Below the pieces are notes generated by a model that had not been told where the DNA came from, did no database searches, and saw nothing but the letters and a program-made list of their open reading frames with translations. Both the position numbers and the translations under genes were made by a program. Shown piece by piece: positions 44,954-53,288 of a stretch of 64,000 bases of DNA; position 1 is the stretch's first letter, and each line of letters starts with the position of its first letter. This DNA is from a bacterium (GTDB lineage: Bacteria > Elusimicrobiota > Elusimicrobia > UBA1565 > UBA9628), in contig JAKAQO010000001.1 in assembly GCA_021822495.1 (NCBI GenBank), positions 62,001 to 126,000 of the forward strand. Direction: 5' to 3'.

Positions 44954-46518
44954 GCGATTATCTTCCGCTGGCAAGAAAGTTCAGGCCCCGCAACTTCGAT
45001 GAGGTCATCGGCCAGGAAACGATCTCAAGAACCCTTAAAAACGCCCTCAAAGCCGGAAAAATTTATCCCGCTTATCTTTTCACCGGCCCCCGCGGAATTG
45101 GGAAAACCACGACGGCAAGAATTCTCGCAAAATCCCTGAACTGTTCAACGGGCCTTTCTCCCGAGCCCTGCCTTAAATGCGACTCCTGCGTTGAAATCGC
45201 GCGCTCGGGCTCCTTGGATGTTCTTGAAATGGACGCCGCCTCCAACACCGGGGTTGATAACGTTCGGGAAGCGATTATCGAAACCATCAGTCTCGTCCCC
45301 CATCGGGACCGCTATAAAGTTTTCATTATTGACGAAGCCCACATGCTTTCAACCGCCGCGTTCAACGCGCTTCTTAAGACGCTTGAAGAACCGCCGCCCA
45401 GAGTGGTTTTTATCTTGGCGACGACCGAGGTCTCCAAAATTCCGCCGACGATTGTCTCTCGATGTCAGCGTTTCCGCTTTCGCCCTTTATCCATTGAAAT
45501 CTTGACTCAACATTTGGCTTCAATCGCTGAGCAGGAAAAAATCGAAGCGGACCAACAAGCCCTTTTTCTTTTAGCCCAGGCTTCCGAAGGCGCGGCCAGA
45601 GACGCCATCAGCCTTCTTGATCAATGTCGTTCCGCAAACGCCGGGCCTCTCACCGAGACCTCCGTCAGAAATTTACTCGGATTTTCGCCGAAAGAAACAA
45701 TTGAAAATTTCGCCCAAGCCCTCATTGAAAAAAATAAAGAGAATTTAGCGCATCTCATCTTTCAAGCGGAAGAAGAAGGGCTTGACCCCGCTCAGATCGT
45801 CAAAGACCTCCGCGCTTTTTTTCACGAAATTTATCGGAGTTTCTATCAACCTAAAATCACTCTTAAAGACCCGGTGGAAAACCTTAAGAAAAAAATAAGC
45901 CAAGCAGCCTTAACCTTTATTCTCAAACGCCTTAACGCCGTGATGGAAGACTTGCGCTTCAGCGATTCCCCTTTTCTGAGTCTTGAGCTGGGACTTGTGG
46001 GAACCTTGGAAGCGGCTACGGATTTATCAGAATGGGTCAAACGCCTGGAAGCCTTGGAGTCGAGAATCTCCCAAGGAAAAACTTCCCCGCCAAGCTCGTC
46101 AGCGCCCGCAAAAATATTGGAAGAGTCGGACTCCTTGGAACCTTTAGACGAAGCTCCGCTTGAAGAATCCTCTCTTTCGAAACCCGCCGGCAAAACCGCC
46201 CATCCCGAGCTTTGGACTCAATTTCTCGCTTCTCTTGAATCCGACAAACCAGCTCTCTCAGCCGCTTTGGCCAAGGCTGAAGTATCCAAAGACTCTCCCA
46301 AAAGTTGGCGTCTTATCTTCGCTCAATCTTTTGACGCTTCACAAGCGAAGAAGAATCTAGCTTTTATTCAGGAAACCCTGGGCAAAATGACGGGAAACCC
46401 CGTTTCCATTGAAATCGTGGAAAAAGTCCCCGCGCGCCCGTCTCCCGATCAGGATGCTGCCGCTGAATCTTTGACGAAAGCTCAACAAATTTTCGGCGGA
46501 CGAGTGCTCAAGAAATGA
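44950..46518 (+). CDS. dnaX: DNA polymerase III gamma/tau subunit
   Basis: This protein has 522 residues. FTGPRGIGKTTTARILAKSL is Walker A, the four Cys (CSTGLSPEPCLKCDSC) form the zinc module, EMDAASNTGVDNVREAI is the DnaX signature, FIIDEAHML is Walker B and SRCQRFRF is sensor 2-adjacent. Residues about 370-420 are an acidic Ser/Pro linker, and the tail is a tau-like C-terminal domain. It forms the clamp-loader core. The stop overlaps the recR start (ATGA); the usual ybaB gene between dnaX and recR is missing. Confidence 0.96.
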   Translation: MSDYLPLARKFRPRNFDEVIGQETISRTLKNALKAGKIYPAYLFTGPRGIGKTTTARILAKSLNCSTGLSPEPCLKCDSCVEIARSGSLDVLEMDAASNTGVDNVREAIIETISLVPHRDRYKVFIIDEAHMLSTAAFNALLKTLEEPPPRVVFILATTEVSKIPPTIVSRCQRFRFRPLSIEILTQHLASIAEQEKIEADQQALFLLAQASEGAARDAISLLDQCRSANAGPLTETSVRNLLGFSPKETIENFAQALIEKNKENLAHLIFQAEEEGLDPAQIVKDLRAFFHEIYRSFYQPKITLKDPVENLKKKISQAALTFILKRLNAVMEDLRFSDSPFLSLELGLVGTLEAATDLSEWVKRLEALESRISQGKTSPPSSSAPAKILEESDSLEPLDEAPLEESSLSKPAGKTAHPELWTQFLASLESDKPALSAALAKAEVSKDSPKSWRLIFAQSFDASQAKKNLAFIQETLGKMTGNPVSIEIVEKVPARPSPDQDAAAESLTKAQQIFGGRVLKK

Positions 46519-47117
46519 AATCTTTCCAAAAGCTTATCTCTTCCTTAAAACGCCTGCCGGGCATCGGCCCCAAGCAGGCGGAACGCATGGCTCTTTTTCT
46601 TTTGCGCTCGCCTCAAAATGAAGCCGAGGGTTTAATTTCCGCCATTCGAGAAGCGAAAAGCGCGATGCGCCTTTGCCGAAAATGCCTGGATTTTACGGAA
46701 GAAGAGCTTTGCCGCATTTGCGCGGATAAGGACCGGGATTCCGCGATTGTCTGCGTGGTCGAGGAGCCCCAGGACGTGGTCGCCTTTGAACGCGCCCGGA
46801 GTTACCGCGGACTTTATCATGTCCTTCACGGAGCGTTGTCCCCTTTGGACGGAAAATTTCCCCAGCATTTAAAAATAGAAGAGCTTCTTTCCCGAGCCAA
46901 GGCTTTTTCTCCGGGAAGCGGAGAAATTATTTTGGCCACCGATCCGGACACCGAGGGAGAAGCGACCGCCCTTTATCTGACCCGGCTTTTAAAAGACTTT
47001 CCCGTCAGAATCACCCGCATCGCCCACGGCGTTCCTTTAGGGGGAGATCTGGACTATTTAGATGAAAGAACGCTTTCAGAAGCGCTCACTCGAAGACAAG
47101 AAGTCTCACAAGGATAA
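46515..47117 (+). CDS. recR: Recombination protein RecR
   Basis: This protein has 200 residues. The helix-hairpin-helix RLPGIGPKQAERMALFLL is followed by the C4 zinc finger CRKCLDFTEEELCRIC and a Toprim domain (CVVEEPQDVVAFERA, then ILATDPDTEGEATALYL). It works with RecO/RecF in loading RecA at gaps. It overlaps dnaX by 4 bases and is followed after 3 bases by the cysteine synthase-like gene. Confidence 0.97.
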   Translation: MKSFQKLISSLKRLPGIGPKQAERMALFLLRSPQNEAEGLISAIREAKSAMRLCRKCLDFTEEELCRICADKDRDSAIVCVVEEPQDVVAFERARSYRGLYHVLHGALSPLDGKFPQHLKIEELLSRAKAFSPGSGEIILATDPDTEGEATALYLTRLLKDFPVRITRIAHGVPLGGDLDYLDERTLSEALTRRQEVSQG

Positions 47118-47120
47118 AAC

Positions 47121-48143
47121 ATGAAATACGAAAATATACTTCAAACCGTCGGGAACACGCCCTTGGTTCGCCTCAACCGGATGACCAAAGACCTCAAGGC
47201 CGCCGTTTACGCCAAATGCGAATTTTTTAACCCGGGAGGATCGGTCAAAGACCGCATCGGAATCTCGATGATTGAAGACGCCGAAAGACGCGGCGTTTTA
47301 AAGCCCGGCGGCACCATTATTGAGGGAACCTCCGGAAATACCGGAATTGGGCTAGCACTGGCCGCCTCGATTAAAGGATACAAGCTCATTTTTACCATTA
47401 CCGACAAACAGTCCAAGGAAAAAATTAATCTTCTCAAAGCTCTTGGCGCGGAAGTCATCGTCTGCCCAACTGCGGTTGAACCTGACGATCCTCAAAGTTT
47501 TTATTCCGTCGCGGAAAGACTTTCCAAGGAAATCCCCAATTCCTTTTATCCAAACCAATACTTCAACCCCGAGAACCCAAAAACTCACTACCGCACCACG
47601 GGCCCGGAAATCTGGAAAGACACGGAAGGGAAAGTGACCCATTTCGTCGCCGGAATGGGAACCGGAGGCACCATTAGCGGAACTGGGCGCTATTTAAAGG
47701 ACCAAAACCCCAAAGTCAAAGTCGTCGGCGCGGACCCCATCGGCTCCATTTACTACGAAAAAATTAAATTCGACCGGAAGGGCGAAGCCAAACCCTACGT
47801 CATTGAAGGAATCGGGGAAGACATGTTTCCCGCGACGATGGATTTAAAACTCCCCGATGACGTGATCCAGGTCACTGACAAAGACGCTTTCCTGGCGACC
47901 CGAAGGCTTGCCGCCGAAGAAGGAATTTTCGCGGGAGGTTCTTCCGGAGCCGCGGTCTGGGCCGCCTTGGAGTTGGCCAAAAAACTCACCGAAAAAGACC
48001 TCGTCGTGGTTTTGCTGCCGGACACCGGTATGAGATACCTCTCCAAAATTTATAACGACGACTGGATGGAGGAAAAAGAATATATGGGGCGCGAGCCAAA
48101 AACAAAAAAATCCGCTCCCAAAAAAGCGCCCGTCGCGCGTTAG
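47121..48143 (+). CDS. PLP-dependent cystathionine beta-synthase/cysteine synthase
   Basis: This protein has 340 residues. NPGGSVKDRIGISMIEDAE contains the PLP Lys, IEGTSGNTGIGLALAAS the substrate loop and VAGMGTGGTISGTGRYL the phosphate loop. HYRTTGPEIWKDTEG, GADPIGSIY and YNDDWMEEKEY are closer to the catalytic core of cystathionine beta-synthase than to CysK, but no CBS pair follows. It could make cysteine from O-acetylserine or cystathionine from serine and homocysteine. Shine-Dalgarno aaggat precedes the ATG. Confidence 0.9.
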   Translation: MKYENILQTVGNTPLVRLNRMTKDLKAAVYAKCEFFNPGGSVKDRIGISMIEDAERRGVLKPGGTIIEGTSGNTGIGLALAASIKGYKLIFTITDKQSKEKINLLKALGAEVIVCPTAVEPDDPQSFYSVAERLSKEIPNSFYPNQYFNPENPKTHYRTTGPEIWKDTEGKVTHFVAGMGTGGTISGTGRYLKDQNPKVKVVGADPIGSIYYEKIKFDRKGEAKPYVIEGIGEDMFPATMDLKLPDDVIQVTDKDAFLATRRLAAEEGIFAGGSSGAAVWAALELAKKLTEKDLVVVLLPDTGMRYLSKIYNDDWMEEKEYMGREPKTKKSAPKKAPVAR

Positions 48144-48152
48144 GAGTTTTTA

Positions 48153-49187
48153 ATGAAGGCCGTCGTTCTCGAAAACTTCGGAGGTCCCGAAAACCTTAAA
48201 TGGACGGAACTTCCCAAGCCCGCGCCCAAGGAAGGCGAGGTCTTGGTGCGCGTGCGCTTTTGCGCCCTCAATCATCTCGATCTCTGGATTCGGGAAGGAA
48301 TTCCTTCCTACAAAATCAAATTGCCGCATATCCCAGGCTCCGATGTTTCCGGGGAAATCGCCGAACTGGGGCCAGGGGTTTCCTCGCTGAATGTGGGAGA
48401 CCGCGTCGCCGTCTCTCCCGGACGTTCCTGCGGCGCTTGCGATTTTTGCGTCGCCGGTCAAGACAGTTATTGCCCAGATTACGGCATCATCGGAGCCCAA
48501 GGCGGGCCGGGCGGATACGCGGAATATCTTTGCGTTCCCGAAAGATACGTCTTGCCGCTTTCAAACTCCGTCAGTTTTGAAGAAGGCGCGGCCTACCCGC
48601 TGACTTTCTTGACCGCCTGGCATATGTTGATGGGTCTGGGACATCTGCGTCCCCATCAAACCGTTCTTGTCATGGGCGCGGGAAGCGGAGTAGCCACCGC
48701 CGCCATTCAAATCGCAAAACTCCACCAGGCCTTTGTCATCGCCGTCTCCCGCTCCGAGGAAAAACTAGAAAAAGCAAAAGCCCTTAAGGCCGATGCCGTC
48801 ATTCACTCTCCCCCGCAAGACATTGCCCGGCAGGTCATTAAAATCACGGGCGGGAAAATGGTCGATCTAGTCTTTGAACACATTGGCCCGGCTGTTTTTG
48901 AAGCCGCGATTAAAAGCCTCTCTTTTGGCGGGAAACTCATCACCTGCGGCTCCACTAGCGGCCCGAATGTTCAACTCGATATGCGCTACCTCTTTAGCCG
49001 TCAACTTCAAATTCTAGGAGCGAAGATGGGAAATCTCTCCGAGATGCGCGAAGTGACAAAGCTCATTAACCTGGGTCAATTACGACCGATTATAGACAAG
49101 ACTTTCCCGCTCAAAGACGCGGCCAAAGCCCACCAGTATCTGGCGGAACAAAATCAATTTGGGAAGGTGCTTCTTGAAGTGGCTTGA
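48153..49187 (+). CDS. Zinc-type alcohol dehydrogenase/quinone oxidoreductase (MDR family)
   Basis: This protein has 344 residues. LNHLDLWIREG and HIPGSDVSGEIAELGPGV are family hallmarks. The four structural-zinc Cys occur as CGACDFCVAGQDSYC, so it belongs to the zinc-containing medium-chain dehydrogenases. VLVMGAGSGVATAAIQIAK is the NADP-binding loop. The substrate is not predictable. A Shine-Dalgarno (taggag) precedes the ATG and the stop overlaps the following glycosyltransferase start. Confidence 0.9.
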   Translation: MKAVVLENFGGPENLKWTELPKPAPKEGEVLVRVRFCALNHLDLWIREGIPSYKIKLPHIPGSDVSGEIAELGPGVSSLNVGDRVAVSPGRSCGACDFCVAGQDSYCPDYGIIGAQGGPGGYAEYLCVPERYVLPLSNSVSFEEGAAYPLTFLTAWHMLMGLGHLRPHQTVLVMGAGSGVATAAIQIAKLHQAFVIAVSRSEEKLEKAKALKADAVIHSPPQDIARQVIKITGGKMVDLVFEHIGPAVFEAAIKSLSFGGKLITCGSTSGPNVQLDMRYLFSRQLQILGAKMGNLSEMREVTKLINLGQLRPIIDKTFPLKDAAKAHQYLAEQNQFGKVLLEVA

Positions 49188-50880
49188 AAATTTCAAACGC
49201 CTCCCCTCGTCTTTTGCCTGGCTATTTTTGCTCACTCTTTCAATGCCCTTCTGGAGCCTTGGGCACCCTTTAATTGAAGTGGATGATGCCCGGTACGCGG
49301 AAGTGCCAAGAGAAATGCTGGTTCTCAACCATTGGGCGACCCCGACCTTGGACTATTTCGATTACGTCGAGAAACCCCCCATGGGCTATTGGCTGGCTAT
49401 CACGAGCTACAAAATTTTTGGAGTCAATGAAGCCGCCGCCCGCCTTCCCACCGCGCTTTTGTCCATTCTGGGAATTTTGCTTCTTATGTGGACCGGTTCG
49501 TGGCTGTTTGATTTTGAAACCGGGTTTTTAGCCGGCATTTTTCTTTCAACGAGTCTTCTCTACTTTTTCCTTTCCCATTACATCACGCCGGATTTGCCGG
49601 TCACGGTTTTTTTACTCGGCTCTTTTTCCCTCATTTTGAGAACTCTTTTCCATCCCGAGGACGCTTCCTGGTCCGTTCCCGGCGCCTGGGCTTTTTCAGC
49701 TCTCGCTTTTCTATCCAAGGGTCTCATTGGTCTTGTTTTCCCCGGAGGCTGGGCCATTCTGTCGGTTTTGGCCATGCCCTCATTAAGAAAAAACTTTTCT
49801 CTTCTCTTTAAAATCCAAGGGATTCTTCTTTTTGCCGCTCTTCTTTTTCCCTGGTTTTGGATCATGGAAAAACATCATCCCGGATTTTTTAAATTTTTCT
49901 TCTGGGACCAACACGTCCTTCGCTTTTTAACCCCTAAATATCACCGCTCAAACCCCTGGTACTTCTTCATTTTGATTTTTCCGCTGGCGGTTTTGCCCTG
50001 GAGCCCGCTAGCTTTAGCCGGCTTATGGAATGGGATCGTGAAGACAAAAGATGAAATTCCGGAAACTTCCCTCGCCATTTGGGTTTTGATGATCACGGCC
50101 TTTTTTTCCATCTCTCACTCCAAACTCATTACTTACATTTTACCCGTGATTCCCCAGGCGTGTCTGCTTGCGGCCAGGGAGTTTAAAAAACCCTTGGCGC
50201 GTTGGGCCAAGAACACGGCCCTCTTTCTTTCCGCTATTTTTATCGCGGCCGCAATCGGCGCTCTTATTTTTTTTCATACGCATTTTGGGACAAAATTCAT
50301 CCCCCCGGGCCTTCCAAGAATCAATCTCAACATCAGTTGCGCCGTCGCGGTTTTACTTCTTTTCGCCGCCGCGCTTTGGAGTTTTGTCTTTGAAAAAGAC
50401 GCACCCTCGGCCGCGACTGCGCCCGCACAAATACTCGGCCCTAAAATCCCTCCCCGGCTTTGGAAGCCTTTTGCCTGCGCATGGCTGGCGGGATTTTTAG
50501 GCCTCTACGCCTTTCAATTTGATTCCGGATTTTTGAGCGCAAAAAATATCGGGGGTTTCATCAATCAGTTCATCAAACCCGGAGATTTAATTTACACCGA
50601 TGGCATCTATCTTCAGGGAATTCCGTTTTATACCCAGCATCCGGTAGACAAGGTGCTCAACTGGACGGGGGAACTGGCCTACGCCAAGAATCTGAAAATT
50701 AATCAAGACCGCTTTGGAGACGATGCGGCCATCAAGGATTTGCCCATTCAAGGAAAGCAAGTTTTTATCGTTCTTCAAAAACGCGATATTCCCCATATCC
50801 TTAAAACGCTTAATGCCAAGAAAATGACCGGAAACAGAATCTACCTATCCGGCCCCTGGGCCTGTATTGATGTATACTAA
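49174..50880 (+). CDS. ArnT/PMT-like glycosyltransferase family 39 protein
   Basis: This protein has 568 residues. The TTG at 49174 is used because GGAAGG lies before it; it overlaps the preceding stop by 14 bases. LIEVDDARYAEVPREML carries the Asp-Asp motif of the first periplasmic loop. KPPMGYWLAITSYKIFGVNEAAARLP follows (about 60-90), and about 11-12 membrane helices run to residue 450. A soluble C-terminal domain holds YTDGIYLQGIPFY. The family moves sugars from a polyprenyl phosphate donor to lipid A or proteins on the outer face of the cytoplasmic membrane. Confidence 0.88.
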   Translation: MKWLENFKRLPSSFAWLFLLTLSMPFWSLGHPLIEVDDARYAEVPREMLVLNHWATPTLDYFDYVEKPPMGYWLAITSYKIFGVNEAAARLPTALLSILGILLLMWTGSWLFDFETGFLAGIFLSTSLLYFFLSHYITPDLPVTVFLLGSFSLILRTLFHPEDASWSVPGAWAFSALAFLSKGLIGLVFPGGWAILSVLAMPSLRKNFSLLFKIQGILLFAALLFPWFWIMEKHHPGFFKFFFWDQHVLRFLTPKYHRSNPWYFFILIFPLAVLPWSPLALAGLWNGIVKTKDEIPETSLAIWVLMITAFFSISHSKLITYILPVIPQACLLAAREFKKPLARWAKNTALFLSAIFIAAAIGALIFFHTHFGTKFIPPGLPRINLNISCAVAVLLLFAAALWSFVFEKDAPSAATAPAQILGPKIPPRLWKPFACAWLAGFLGLYAFQFDSGFLSAKNIGGFINQFIKPGDLIYTDGIYLQGIPFYTQHPVDKVLNWTGELAYAKNLKINQDRFGDDAAIKDLPIQGKQVFIVLQKRDIPHILKTLNAKKMTGNRIYLSGPWACIDVY

Positions 50881-50895
50881 GATTGAGGCCTATCC

Positions 50896-52581
50896 ATGCG
50901 CATCCGTTTTTCTCTCAAAAGCGAAGTCGCCGTCAGCTTTGTTTCCGCGTTTTTAATTTTAAGCATTATCGGCTTTGCCTCGTATGAAAGTCTCTATGGA
51001 TTCATCCAAACCCAAAAATGGGTCACCCACACCCAAGAAGATCTTCATCTTCTCAACCGGCTGTTGTCTGAGATTGAAACCGCAGGAAGCGAACAAAGGC
51101 TTTATATCATCACCGGACAAGAAAAATACATAGACTCCTACTCCGACTACAAACAGCGCGCTCTAAAGACTCTTGAGGAAGTAAACGCCCTCCTGGCTCC
51201 TCCAGACATTGGGCAAAAGCAAATCAGGATGCTTGAGCCTTTCATCATCGAGCGTTTTAAAATCGCCGATATCCTCATTAAAATTCGCAAGAAAGACGGC
51301 CTTGCCGCCGCGCAGAAAATCATAAGGACTGGGCGCACTGACGGCATTACGACCTTAATTAGGAAATATATCGAGATTGTTAAAGACGAACAACAAAAGA
51401 GGCTTGCTGTCCGCATCGCCGCCGCCGGGAAAAGCGCGAAAAAAATGATCTCAGCCATTACGGCCGCGGTTCTAGCCGCGCTCATTTTTCTCTCCCTGGC
51501 GACTTGGATTATTTACCAAGACCTCGATGAGAGGCTACGGCTTGAGGAAGAGCGCGCGCGCTTTTTTAGGCTTTCCATCGATTTATTTTGCGTCGCCAAC
51601 TTTTCCGGGTCTTTCGAACAAATCAATCCCGCCTGGGAAAGAGCCTTGGGATACTCTCCCTCTGAAATCATTTCCCGTCCCGTCATGGATTTTTTCCTTC
51701 CAGAAGACCGGGAAAAAGTTTCCAGTGAGATTGAACGCCTCACCCTGGGTTTTTCTCTCAAGGATTTTGAAGCCCGCATTCTCTGCAAGGACGGCTCTTC
51801 CAAATGGCTGAGATGGAACGCTGTTTCATCCATTCCCGAGAGACTCATCTACGCCTCCGCCCGCGACATCACTGAACAAAAGAAGGTCATCCAAATGAAA
51901 GATGAAGTTATCGCGATGGCAACCCATGAGATGAGAAATCCGCTCACCGCCATTCACGCCTCTCTTTCGGTCTTGGTCGAGGAAATAAAACCGGTCCGAA
52001 CCCCCTCAATTGACAAACTCCTTTCCATCGCCCATCAAAGCAGCGCGCATCTCATCGAACTCGTCAATGATTTCTTGGACATCCAAAAGCTGGAATACGG
52101 GCGCATGGAATTTCACATGAGGACACTCGCCATTGAACCTCTTATAAAAAAAGCCGCGGAGCTAAACTCAGCCTACGCTCAAAAACAGGGCGTAAACATC
52201 CATATTCGCGGCCTCATTCCGCCAGTTGAAACAAGCGTGGATGAAGGACGATTTTTGCAGGTCATGGCGAATTTAATCACCAACGCCGTCAAATATTCCG
52301 CTCAGGGCCAGACCGTGGATATTACCGCCGCCCAATGGGATGATTTTGTCCGCGTTTCCGTCATCGATTCCGGCTCTGGAATTCCAGAAGAATTTCACGA
52401 ACGGGTTTTTCAAAAATTTTCACAGGCCGCCGGCTCAAAACAAGGAACGGGTCTCGGGCTATCCATTTCCAAGGCCATTGTCGAAAAGATGGGCGGAACA
52501 ATCGGCTTTAATACCAAAAAAGGCAAGGGAACCGAATTTTTCTTTGATTTGCCGATTGTTCCAAAGTCCAACCAGCCTTAA
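50896..52581 (+). CDS. Membrane sensor histidine kinase with CHASE3-like and PAS domains
   Basis: This protein has 561 residues. Membrane helices at about 10-32 and 185-208 enclose a periplasmic helical sensor (EIETAGSEQRLYIITGQEKY) of the CHASE3 type. A PAS domain follows (about 225-330; SFEQINPAWERALGYSPSEI). The H-box is IAMATHEMRNPLTAIHASLS. The ATPase boxes are NLITNAVKYS, VIDSGSGIPEE and QGTGLGLSISKAIVEKMGG. No response regulator is next to it. TATACT at 50873-50878 may serve as its -10 box. Confidence 0.93.
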   Translation: MRIRFSLKSEVAVSFVSAFLILSIIGFASYESLYGFIQTQKWVTHTQEDLHLLNRLLSEIETAGSEQRLYIITGQEKYIDSYSDYKQRALKTLEEVNALLAPPDIGQKQIRMLEPFIIERFKIADILIKIRKKDGLAAAQKIIRTGRTDGITTLIRKYIEIVKDEQQKRLAVRIAAAGKSAKKMISAITAAVLAALIFLSLATWIIYQDLDERLRLEEERARFFRLSIDLFCVANFSGSFEQINPAWERALGYSPSEIISRPVMDFFLPEDREKVSSEIERLTLGFSLKDFEARILCKDGSSKWLRWNAVSSIPERLIYASARDITEQKKVIQMKDEVIAMATHEMRNPLTAIHASLSVLVEEIKPVRTPSIDKLLSIAHQSSAHLIELVNDFLDIQKLEYGRMEFHMRTLAIEPLIKKAAELNSAYAQKQGVNIHIRGLIPPVETSVDEGRFLQVMANLITNAVKYSAQGQTVDITAAQWDDFVRVSVIDSGSGIPEEFHERVFQKFSQAAGSKQGTGLGLSISKAIVEKMGGTIGFNTKKGKGTEFFFDLPIVPKSNQP

Positions 52582-52587
52582 TAATCC

Positions 52588-53211
52588 TTATTGTTGCGCG
52601 GTCACGGAGAAAGAATTGCCATCGCAGGCGGTGGCAGTGGCAGCATACCCAGTCGCAACTCCGCCTGACATGCCTAATACTAGCGGGATGCTTAGAGAGC
52701 AACTAGAATATGAAATTCCATTCCCCGCGATATTTAGTCCCGGCGAAGTTAAATCAATAGTTCCACTGACATTATCAATTACACCTGAGCTATTCATGCA
52801 GACAATCTCATTGGATCCATTAAATCCTAAATTGAACTGGCCAGAAAAAGTGTAACCGCTAGTCGTACAGCTTGAAAAAGTCATATTCTCAGTGCCGGAA
52901 AAAGCTTCCGCGCTATCGGTCTGTGGATTTGGACATCCAGACGGATCATAAGGCGCGGCTTGAGTTTGAAAACCAAACGAGGCGCAACTACTAAAATTTC
53001 GGGGTTTTAAATGCCCTGCATGAAACCCTTCTGCTCGAACCGCCGCAGGAGTAACCTCAGAAAAGCCCAGAGCGAAATTAGCAATATCTCCGGTTGCCGC
53101 GCTGATTGATCCCGAAGAAGAAGAGCTGGAACTGCTTTTTTTACAAGCTGTAAAAATCGCGGCCAAAGCCAAGAAAACCAGTCCCAAACCCCATTTTTTT
53201 CTTGTGTCCAT
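52588..53211 (-). CDS. Small Ser/Cys-rich lipoprotein, unknown function
   Basis: This protein has 207 residues. The signal ends ALAAIFTAC and is followed by KK and a run of eight Ser, a typical spacer after the lipidated Cys. The rest is rich in Ser, Gly and Thr, with six further Cys, and probably folds as a beta structure stabilised by disulfides. No family is recognised. It is divergent from ispG and ends 6 bases after the upstream kinase stop. TATATT lies about 25-30 bases before the ATG. Base composition is somewhat more AT-rich than its neighbours. Confidence 0.8.
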   Translation of the reverse strand: MDTRKKWGLGLVFLALAAIFTACKKSSSSSSSSGSISAATGDIANFALGFSEVTPAAVRAEGFHAGHLKPRNFSSCASFGFQTQAAPYDPSGCPNPQTDSAEAFSGTENMTFSSCTTSGYTFSGQFNLGFNGSNEIVCMNSSGVIDNVSGTIDLTSPGLNIAGNGISYSSCSLSIPLVLGMSGGVATGYAATATACDGNSFSVTAQQ

Positions 53212-53276
53212 TTTTAATAGTCTCCGCCCTTAATCCCTAATATACAATACCTCCCACGCACAACGCGATAATTTTA

Positions 53277-53282
53277 TAAAAT
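53277..53282 (+). promoter_or_regulatory. -10 box of ispG, leaderless candidate
   Basis: TAAAAT ends 6 bases before the GTG at 53289. No Shine-Dalgarno fits in agcttt. Confidence 0.4.
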
Positions 53283-53288
53283 AGCTTT